NCBI GenBank assembly: GCA_021234535.1
Contig: CM037832.1
Location: 2,052,359 to 2,116,358 of the forward strand
Source: Stichopus chloronotus
Lineage: Eukaryota > Echinodermata > Holothuroidea > Aspidochirotida > Stichopodidae
Length of the DNA: 64,000 bases
Direction: 5' to 3'
Part shown: piece after piece, positions 40,101-48,728 of the stretch
How the letters are laid out: each line of letters starts with the position of its first letter
Numbering within the stretch: the first letter of the stretch is position 1
Position numbers and translations under genes: made by a program
The notes under the pieces: generated by a model
What the model was told of the DNA's origin: nothing
Seen by the model: only the letters and a program-made list of their open reading frames with translations
Database searches by the model: none

Positions 40101-40704
40101 TCCAAGTGGTTCCGCTGGGATTTGATTGGGGTACCCAAAGATCGCAAGACGGACACTCTTAACCACCAAGCCAACTCTCCATCCTTAAGCTATTTCATTG
40201 ACATAAATGAATACATTTACCTTGATAACTTGTCAAAAAGGGATGGCATGCAAATGAACTGAAGAGGCAGAAGTCAAATATCTTGTCACCCATGGATGCA
40301 TTAACAAGATTCAAAGTTCTCTATTTTCCATCGTCAGCCTCTTCAATCAAAACATCCTCACAAGGAACGTTAAACAGATGTATTGAGATTCAGCCGCATT
40401 GCTGCTCTAGTTTAATAGTCTGGACAAATCCCCTCAAAGCATAACGTCTATTTTGTCTCTTTTTCTCCTACCAGATGGTCAGTCATTGATTTCTGGTTTG
40501 CAGGGCAACGTCTCTGAACCTCAGGACAACTGTTTAGTGGTGTACTTCGACCAGTGCATCGCGTTGGAAAAGTGCAAGATGTTTTGTGCCTCCATAGGTT
40601 CAAGCAGGTACCGCTGGTTCCACACCGCATGCTGCGAGTGCATAGGTGACACCTGCATCAGCTACGGCATCAACGACGCCCTCTGTAAACATTGCACAAC
40701 ATAA
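36873..40704 (+). CDS. twsg1: Twisted gastrulation homologue (secreted BMP-binding protein), complete, 3 coding exons
   Basis: Coding exons are 36873-37101, 37826-38023 and 40475-40704. Both introns are phase 1 with GT/AG ends, and the joined frame gives 218 residues plus TAA; vertebrate TWSG1 is about 220. Residues 1-24 are a hydrophobic signal peptide. Residues 30-79 form the N-terminal cysteine block (about 14 Cys, with CNEAHC, CTCCANC and ACCPCVGLC). Residues 80-160 are a variable linker. Residues 162-215 form the C-terminal block with VVYFDQC and the signature RYRWFHTACCECIG. N-X-S/T sites lie at residues 38, 54, 60, 83 and 154. Known family role: an extracellular protein that binds BMP ligands and chordin and tunes BMP gradients in dorsoventral patterning. 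The start is the first ATG after an acceptor at 36854, in an acceptable context (gaaacATGa). Any upstream 5' UTR exons were not identified. Confidence 0.95.
37826..38023 (+). CDS. twsg1: TWSG1 coding exon 2: end of Cys block and acidic linker
   Basis: 198 nt between the acceptor ctaag (ending 37825) and the donor gtaggt (38024), phase 1 at both ends. It encodes residues 77-142, beginning GLCKLPNVT, which completes the CVGLC cysteine motif. The linker is rich in Ser, Glu and Thr, as is usual for the poorly conserved middle of TWSG1 proteins. The phase symmetry and the restored motif are the main proof of the splice. Confidence 0.9.
38440..38560. repeat. Fragment of the 145-bp satellite family in TWSG1 intron 2
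   Basis: 'gatgagtagatgatcccctg', 'ggttttggtgggtcagagg' and 'ctgtaagcactgtatctcaa' are one decayed monomer of the 18.3-20.2 kb satellite. Confidence 0.6.
38846..39158. mobile_element. Non-autonomous hAT-like element in TWSG1 intron 2
   Basis: Ends are CAGAGGTTCTTAAACC and GGTTAAGAACCACTG, a TIR type well known from hAT transposons. It is flanked by a perfect 8-bp target duplication, gactagct, at 38838-38845 and 39159-39166. 313 bp, non-coding, with a GGGGGAACTTTT motif repeated inside. It lies about 1.3 kb upstream of the exon 3 acceptor and does not disturb the gene model. Confidence 0.9.
40475..40704 (+). CDS. twsg1: TWSG1 coding exon 3: C-terminal Cys domain and stop
   Basis: The acceptor ttctcctaccag ends at 40474. 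230 nt encode residues 143-218 (starting DGQSLIS) and a TAA stop at 40702-40704. The segment from DNCLVVYFDQC to CKHCTT carries the most conserved part of the family, including RYRWFHTACCECIG. The protein ends three residues after the last cysteine pair, as in known TWSG1 proteins. Confidence 0.95.
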
Positions 40705-42240
40705 GAGTCTGCCATCAGAAATTGGTTTTAATCATCTTTTACAACTGGATGTGCTGTTTTGTACATACTGCTTCAGAGGGCACAACAGCCACCACCAATG
40801 CTCCCCCCTGCCACACACACTTTGCAACGTGGCAGAGGAACAAGGAAGTAACTCAGCTTTCTCTCCCTGGAGATTTGCAAGATCATCTGATGGTGTTTAC
40901 GAAAGAGCTGAACTCTTAGTTAATTGGTAGAGCCTTGAATCAGGGGAGCAAAGTAGAAGTATGAAGACCCGTAAGTGAATGGTTGGGCCTTCAAATCCAA
41001 AGACAGGGTGTTCGTAATAGGTCCAGTATTATATTTCCTAACAGTTAAAATTGAGCAGGGTAGGTATTTTAGCCATTATAAAGTGCTTGTTGCACAGCCC
41101 CAAGTTGGGCTCTGAACCCATTCCCCCTCCCCCATCCCTTTCTACCATTCAGCCCCATCCCTTTCTCTGTTTAGAGATGGGCTCGCTTCAATGATGCTTT
41201 ACTCAGCTGAAGTCTCTTGGCCACCTCCCATGGTGACATTGCCGGTCTTACTCTCTGTTTGGCGGTCTTTAACTTTGTCATGTCATCAGTTCGGTTTGAA
41301 CTTTGCACATACTGAATGCAGGTGTAAATATCAATCTTGTCTGTTCCAAGTGGATGGAAGTGGAGGGCTGCGTTTCATCATAAGTCCACACCACTGGAAG
41401 CTGCCGTGTGAGAACACTCATCTTCATCTTTAGAAAGCACAAGTTGAAGGTGAAAAAGGAGATGGGAGATTGTTCCGGGGAGGGGGGGGGATGGAGATGG
41501 GATGTTGTGGGGAGGGCAGGAGATGGGAGATTTGCCCGAATTTAATTTACCTCACCTGCACATATACATGTCAAAGCTTTTTGGGCATTACAGATGAAAT
41601 AATGGGCTACATGTTAAACTGCAAGTCAGTCTCTATGCGCAGTGTTCTACTGCAGGTTTGTGTGAAACCAGAGAGTTCCTGGTTAAACATTGCTCGTCAC
41701 CTGTGGTGTAGTTTGGTTCATAGCCCCCGCTGTCATTCACAAAGTCTCTAGTCTGTGACACCAATGTTAATTTGTCTAATCCATCCTCATTCTCCATCAC
41801 TGAGATGTTTAGATTACTAGAAGTTGGAGCTAACTTTTTTTTTCCTTTAGTTTCAGTTAAATAGCCTTTTGTGATTAAAACACCTCACACTTAATGTTTA
41901 TATGTATGTTCCTGTCCCTCATTCTCTTTTCTTTTGAATTATTTGCTCACAAGGAAGGACATGGCTATGCAAGAAATTTGTAACTATCTATGCCTTTAAA
42001 ACCTTTTTACCAAAACCAGTATTAGTCAATGAAGTAGTTTAACAAGTTAGTTATAGGACTGCACAGTCTTAATCGTTTGCACTCTGTAAAAACTTCACAT
42101 CTTCAATCTGTATTGGATTCTCCTGTTTTCCCACAGTGTCGTACTTATCTACTTTCTATCCCAACCTTTTCTTACCCTCTTCAAATAAGTTAATAGTCTG
42201 TACTTTAAGATATTTCAAATGTGTTATGTGTAATAAAGCA
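40705..42240 (+). other. Probable TWSG1 3' UTR
   Basis: Sequence after the TWSG1 stop has no recognisable exon in either strand. An AATAAA hexamer at 42232-42237 is the first good polyadenylation signal I noticed in the sense direction, which would give a 3' UTR of about 1.5 kb. A purine-rich, G-rich stretch lies at 41465-41530. The extent is inferred from the hexamer only. Confidence 0.4.
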
Positions 42241-44939
42241 AAGTTCCATGTCTTCACAATTACGAGAGTCACATAGTATACCTTAGAACATATATAGTAC
42301 GGGAAAATGATACTTTGAATATTGCATGAAGACCAAACCCCATGGGAGAGTGGGGAAAAGGGTGGGAGGTTGGACCAGCTGAGGGAGCTAAGATAGGGGG
42401 AGTAGGCACACAGCTTTTTCCTTTCTCAAAGGAGTAGATTTCAGGATGCCTTTTAATGTATTTACTATCTACAAAGATTGCTGCCATTGCTCTTCTTTTG
42501 TATCGCATGTTCCGTCCAAAGTAAAATTTACAAGTTATCTGAATTATACAAGAATCTGTCCATCTACTGTTTTCCCTTGCCAACGTACACACTCTCACAC
42601 GATCGATCCCTCGGGAAGTTCAACCCGTTTTTCTTTTTGTTGTTTAATTAATCAGTAATTGTGAGACGATGTGTATATATATTTCAAACATTCTTGGATA
42701 TGTAATATATTTTGCATTATTTTTTTTTTTTTTGACTGCTAGGGTACATTTTGCCAGCTGTCTCTTTTTAAATTTTGCTTAACACCAAAAAGAAAGGGTA
42801 ATTTGGTGATAGAATAATGAAATGTGATATACCAAGCCAATAGTAAATGATGCCTTAAACACGTGTAATCTATTCGACTTTTAACAGGATATGCTATCAT
42901 GCAGCCTTACAGTATCAATCAATTGTGTTAATTATCAAAATACATAGCAACTGCAAAGTTACTCTTCTGGTGATGTCTGTTTTTTATTTTGCTTTTTCAT
43001 CGTCTCTCCCATTTGTATCCAAGTTGATATGACAGTAATAAAAAATAAAAATATAATGCCTGGACAGTGAGATGTAGTCAGTTATGATATCAATTAATAA
43101 GAGAAATTAATAGGAGAAAATCTCATCATCTCTATTTACTGTCCTCTGACAGTGTGGTACCTGCATACAGCGGGATAAACCATTTTGTTTCCCATTTTTG
43201 AGTGGGGGGTGGGGTAGTTGGCACAGCAAGGGCATGAGCAAGGAATGGGTTCCAGTAGTGTGTGCGTTTGTTGCTGGTAGCAGACAGGTCGTGGTCGCTG
43301 GGTATAGTGTGGTCCTTTTACATTGCACACCAATCATTTGCAAATTTTCAAGTAATTGAAGTGCTGAGTCTTACAGAGGATTTGGCCACTGAAAAAAATT
43401 AATATGCTCAAGAAAACAGGAACATTTTTCTCTCTGTGTTAGTAAAAACCGTATCCCAATAGAATGCTTGGTTTTGAAGTTGTGAATGGTTTAAGAGATA
43501 TTCCAAAATGGTACATTGCATAATTGGAAATAAGCGATAGCACTCAGGCACAACAACTTGACTATCCTTAGTATTTCTTTATAATTTTGACTCTTTAAAA
43601 AAAGCAGCGCAAATTTAACAAATGCGACTTTAATTTCCACAATATTTTAAAGGTACATCTATAATATACCCAATTACATTTTCAGTAGTTTCAAGGTTAA
43701 AGGAGGGCTTCAATTTCAAAGGAAAGCAAAAACTTCTTGCACTAATTTGTCGCTGTTACATGGGATTTTGGTAACATTTAGGCAATGACGTCTTCCTTGA
43801 CTTCAGAAGTATTTCTTAAACAATACAGGAGCCAGATATCGCATGGGGTTTGAATTCCTGCAGCAAAAGTTATTCTCGTTGTGATATAAAGATGCCTTTG
43901 AAATGTCTATTTTGTCACAAAAACAACCCGTCTCTCCAGGTATACGCATCCCATGTATAGAGACTACAGTATTTTGATAACCAAATTGCTGTCTCATTTG
44001 GTGGCGCTCTGTCTAAACAAGGAAATGGTGAGCGGACACCAGCGGATGTTTACCGGTTTCTTCATTACAGTAGGCACATCTGCGAGATCTTTTAACCTTG
44101 CTCGGGAAAAATGCCTAAATTGAGCGAAGAGGATTGATATTTCGTCATGTTTTCAGTTGTCAACACTACTCTTTTTTTTTTTGCTTGGATATCGAAGAGT
44201 ACCATTTAAAGTATAGATGATGTGAAAATTAGGACGATAAGGAAATTGATAAGGTCAATTATTCTAGAGAATTGAAAGACACGTAGTAATATTTCGGTCC
44301 GAGAGTGTTGTTATCCAACTCTCAAAACTTCCACACCTTCTAGCTCCAAAAGAGAATGGTCGACCCAAGGAAATCTTTAAATACAATGATAGGCCAAGGC
44401 CATTACCAATCACGTGATAGGTATGGAGCATCTGATATGACGTGATTTGCATACACGAGGTGCCCTCAAACTGTCGCTATTTTAGCAAGTCAACAAACTT
44501 GCAAATTCGGAAAAATTTGCACGACAAATTCCCAAAAGACATAGTTTTTAAGATAAAATCTCTGGCATACGGAGAGATTTTTTTCAGCTTAATAGGTGAC
44601 CATTGACCTCTGAGGTCACTCAGACATGCATTATTGATCCCACAATTGACACTGCTTATTGAGAGAGAAGTGATTTGTCTTTCTTGGCAATCAATCACAA
44701 ACCTGGAAGGACATTTGAGGAAAACTTCTGTGAATTATGTGAAATTTCAGTTTCAAACTTTTACACTAGAACCAGAGAAAGGCTAATAAGGCTAAAATAG
44801 TGAAACCTGTCTTACTGCTTTCATTATACTGTCAAATACTTGTAATGATTCAGTTTTGCCACATCCCATGGTATGCATTATATACATACAGAAAAAACGA
44901 GTACTTGCATTGAGATGCGGTGTTACACTAAATTTCTTG

Positions 44940-45045
44940 GAGCACAGTATCGTAATCAGGAAGGCATTTGGACATTCAAGTATGGTAACGGCAAGGAATC
45001 CCTAACCCTCTTGGCTTTCTGATTATATATATATATACGTAACAG
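44940..45045. repeat. Right-end fragment of the satellite-bearing element plus (TA)n
   Basis: 'ggcaaggaatccctaaccc' 'tcttggctttctgatta' resembles the right terminus at 20236-20275 ('ggcaaggaatcacaaagcc', 'ttttggctttctgg'). It is followed by a short TA microsatellite. Confidence 0.5.
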
Positions 45046-45944
45046 TAAGTGGAGCTTCAAATGAAACAAAACTACACTATCGTTGAGGAACACAAATTAA
45101 TTGAGGTCGTTCTTTTACACAATCCACATCTGTGCCCTATTTGACACGGCACCAGCCAGATCAGATGACATAATGTGACATAATGTCGATATTTTTTTTT
45201 TCTCCCCAAACATTCTACCAGGGTTCAGGTGAAATGTCATATTTGCAGAGGTTAGTCACAACCTTTTGACAAATGCTAATTGCATTCGGTTTCGTTGAAA
45301 CTCGTTCAACTGTTTTCTTCGGTTTTATTATTTAATGCCTTTTTTTACTCAAGTGAAATTACCCAGGCTCATAGCGGTGGATGAAATTCTCCAAAACACA
45401 ATCGGAGGGAGTATATGTTTAAGTGTCTCTATAAGTCTGGAATTATAAGGAATATATTTTAGAGGTTGGACGATAAACCCTTTTCATCCAACTACCAACT
45501 TCACAGCTTGTTCCATCGCTGAGATGTAAAATGTTGAAAAATACTACCTACATTGAAATACTAAATTCTTCAATAATTTGCTATGTTGTTCTAGTAAAAC
45601 TCACATTAGATACTTATGTTTCCTTTTGAAATTGAATAGTTTATATAAAATTGGAAAGTTAACCGCTTTCTGCATAGCATGTTGTATGGAGAGGACTTGC
45701 ATAGTCAAGTCACCCTGACCCAAACAGTAAAAGAGTGATCTACCATTTTAAACTTAGTGAATAAGTTTTCAGTCATTATTGTATATCACAGGGATGTCTT
45801 TTAAAGATGGGATAGTTGAATTCGTTTTTGTTATATGCTTCGTTACATATAGTATTAAAATTTAAGACTTTAGGTACACTTAACTCCAGTAGACGACTCG
45901 GCACGTTCCTGGGCAGTTCCACCCCTTCTTCTATACTGTCATGT

Positions 45945-45961
45945 CCCCCCCCCCCCCCCCC
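45945..45961. repeat. Homopolymer C run (17)
   Basis: Unbroken C run within a pyrimidine-rich stretch preceding the doubtful acceptor at 46004. The length may vary between alleles or be a sequencing weak point. Confidence 0.85.
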
Positions 45962-46004
45962 TCGTTCCGCTCATCCTACGGTTCCGGTGGGCATTCTGTC
46001 ACAG

Positions 46005-46116
46005 GTCCGTCGTTGCAAGCCCAGAGAAGAATCAAAGGGATCATTGCACTACAGATAATACCATCGAAGAGGAAAACGTACTCGGTGGAACCGAGAAAGT
46101 CGTGAATCACTCCTAG
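46005..46116 (+). CDS. Doubtful terminal exon of an unknown gene
   Basis: The acceptor attctgtcacag ends at 46004, after a C/T-rich tract containing a 17-C run. One frame is then open for 36 residues (SVVASPEKNQRDHCTTDNTI and onward) to a TAG at 46114. The peptide is polar and acidic, like a cytosolic tail. No partner exon was recognised upstream, so this is only a candidate. Confidence 0.15.
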
Positions 46117-47897
46117 AGATTGGAGAGAAAGAAATAAGAAGTAAAATTAAAGGACTGACAGATGAGAAAAGTAAATCGCAACAGAAGGTTGGGGATAGGT
46201 GAGGGACGTCTTTTTTGGAAAAAAATTACTCTTCTGCAACGGGATTCCTTCAAATTGGCCATGAACATTTTATCCTGCAAATGTTATGAGTGTAAAAACT
46301 GAGATAATTGAAGGAGTCGAAATAGAGGGCAAGAAATTCTCCCTGTTGTCATCACAACACAAAAATATGTATACTTGTTATTATCTCAAAAATAAATATA
46401 ATAAAAACTTGAGAAAAATAGAATTTTGGGGTGTTTTTGTTGAGTATATATGCATCGTAACCACGCTGGTGATTGTAGGGGGGGGGGGGTCTAGTCGTAC
46501 TCACTTTAAATATTGTTTCGTGCAAACGAAGAACACAGCATAGCCTACACAAACCAATAAACTATACGAGGTGTAAAACATACCTGAAATAAGGACTGAT
46601 GCCACAGAGTGGAAGTAACTGAGTTTTCATCGTGGTCATGAAGAGACTTTGGTCACGCCTGGAAATGTGCTTGAAGCACTGACCAGATATGTATCTTGCC
46701 GTTTATTACAGGGGAGTGGGCAGAACAAATCCCCCACCCCTGACACAACCCCCACCCCTGACACCCACACACACTTTGTCCTGGCTTAGACTGTAAGGCT
46801 CTCACTAGACCCTGGGTGTATACTTTCCTGTCCAGTCCCCTGAGTGTCTGTAGAGAGATCATTGGTAGTGCCTGCATCGTGTCCAAAATTAGGACCCGGT
46901 TAACCGCCGTCCACAGTTGATCGGGTACTTGGAAACCGAAAGTATAACTTGGGTCAGGCTACGAATTTGTTGTAGAGTCTTGATACGATATTTTGCTTCC
47001 AAAACTTAAAGTTGCATATTAATATATTACCATGTATCTCGGGAGCGCGTGCATGACAATTAAAGGTTTTCAGTTGCGTACACGTTGAATTTTGGTACCC
47101 GTACGGTGGACATCCACAAATTTTGGATCCAGGTCGCAAGTTCAGAACCCGGTCATGACGTCGGCGTGCGGGTTCCCTTAAAACACGAATTCATTGAGCA
47201 GCATGCAGACGCATGCATGGGACAAATAGTTAACGAAAGCAGCATTAAACAATAGGATCTCGTTGTCCAATTGTATATGATTATTACAATACGTGTTATC
47301 TGCATTTTACGGTGCCTGTAAGGGGACTTGCCAGAGGTAAAGTTATCCTCTTAAAAATAACTTAGCCTATCTCGACAAAATTTTGTTTTGGGGGGCCAAG
47401 GCAATGCCTCGACATCATTCAGACGTATTTGTGAAATACCGAGATGCCGTGTGAAAAATTTCTTGTTGACCTATCTCAAAAAAAAAAAAGTCTGTCTGTC
47501 GATGTAGCAAGTCCGCCGTAGTGTGCAGAATGCAACTGCTAGTCGAATTTCCATTACAAGTGGGCAAAGACAATAAGACGCATCGTGATTGGCTCTGTAT
47601 ATCTGTAAATAAACCTGATTGGCTGACGGTGCCATTCATTCACCAACTCGTCTTTCATCAGTGCTTTATGGTGTTCAAAATTTCTGTGTTAGCTGAAGCA
47701 AGACGGTACTGAATGGTTGCATTTTTAACTTTGACTTCCATCAAGTTTTTGAAAGTACATTTGATCTATGTCAGGAGGCTTCGATTCTGCGGAACTGCCG
47801 ACGTCGAGTCATAAGCAGGATGACAGTAACGCAAACCCAACCCCCCCCCTAAAAAAAAACCATAAGAAATTAAAAAAAAGAGAAAGAAAAAGCTCAC

Positions 47898-48728
47898 CTG
47901 ATATGAATCCTCCAAACTGAAATGAAATGCCATCAACGAGAAAATTGATGACCACTGCCTGTCTGAAGTGTCGTCTACAGATTAAAGAAGGTAGCAACCC
48001 AAGCATGGCTATTCCACACATACCGACGGCAAAGCCGGTCATAAAGGTCAAAATCGACAACAGGTAAAAATCATCAACAATTGAGCATGCGATGAACGAA
48101 AATCCCGCCATGGCGGTTGGAAGAATGCAACCGGTGTAAGCATTGACCTTCTTGTAATGAAACATAACCGCGCAGATGATCATTCCAGCGATTCCCCCGA
48201 CTCCCCCTGCGGTGGAGAGCAGCACCGCTTCGTCACCACTGAATCCCTTCGTCGTCCCCAACGACACAAGAAAAAGAGCCCACGACGTAAAAACAAGACC
48301 AGACACGAAATCCACGGCTACAACGATCGCGAAGTTCCCGTGGTGATACATTGAGGAGATGTAAAAGAAGTATTTTTGAAAGAACGTTTTCTCCCGCCCA
48401 GCCTCATCGTCTGCTGCTTGGTGCGATATGATTGGTTCGTCACCAGTATCTGCTGCCACCTCATCTGGTGATGGCTCCAATCGGTTCCTGCATTTCGGCG
48501 ACACAAGACAGAATCCACATGGTACCAAGTGCCATAATATGGCCCCGAGAAGGATAAGGGCATCTTCTGTCCCAAATACATTTTTTAGAAACTGTAATAA
48601 TAAAGGCAGTGTTCCAATCCCTATGTAGTTACAAGTAGCTGATAGTGATAAAGCCGTCGGGAAATCTTCCTTAAAGTGTTGTTGTAACACCAGGTAAGAA
48701 GGTAGTGAAGCAAGACCAAATCCTATCC
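47898..48728 (-). CDS. SLC16-like exon 3 (TM4-TM11, large central exon)
   Basis: 831 nt. The acceptor tatcttgtcag restores Gly107 in SGIGFGLAS. Residues 107-180 cover TM4-TM6, 183-222 are an acidic central loop (DEVAADTGDEPI), and from 228 onward come TM7-TM11, ending in GISFQFGGFIS. A large exon carrying TM4-TM10 is typical of SLC16 genes. The donor gtgagc begins at 47897; unspliced, the frame would stay open to a TGA at 47809. Confidence 0.85.

Larger units (their letters stand above)
42241..47897. other. Region between TWSG1 and the SLC16-like exons; expected site of the missing SLC16 last exon
   Basis: The - strand was read for an exon encoding the TM11-TM12 loop and tail of an SLC16 protein, and none was recognised. 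Possible fragments: an exon-like - strand stretch after a T-run acceptor at 47850, and the doubtful + strand exon at 46005. The rest is AT-rich with simple repeats. Confidence 0.35.

Noticed and set aside
45816..46058. 80-codon + strand frame with a Pro run
   Set aside because: The Pro run is the 17-C homopolymer; a different frame of the same region gives the better exon-like candidate at 46005.
47809..47897. Extension of SLC16-like exon 3 to the stop at 47809
   Set aside because: A strong donor (CAG|gtgagc) lies at 47898 and the following residues come from a T-rich intron start; kept only as a possible retained-intron form.
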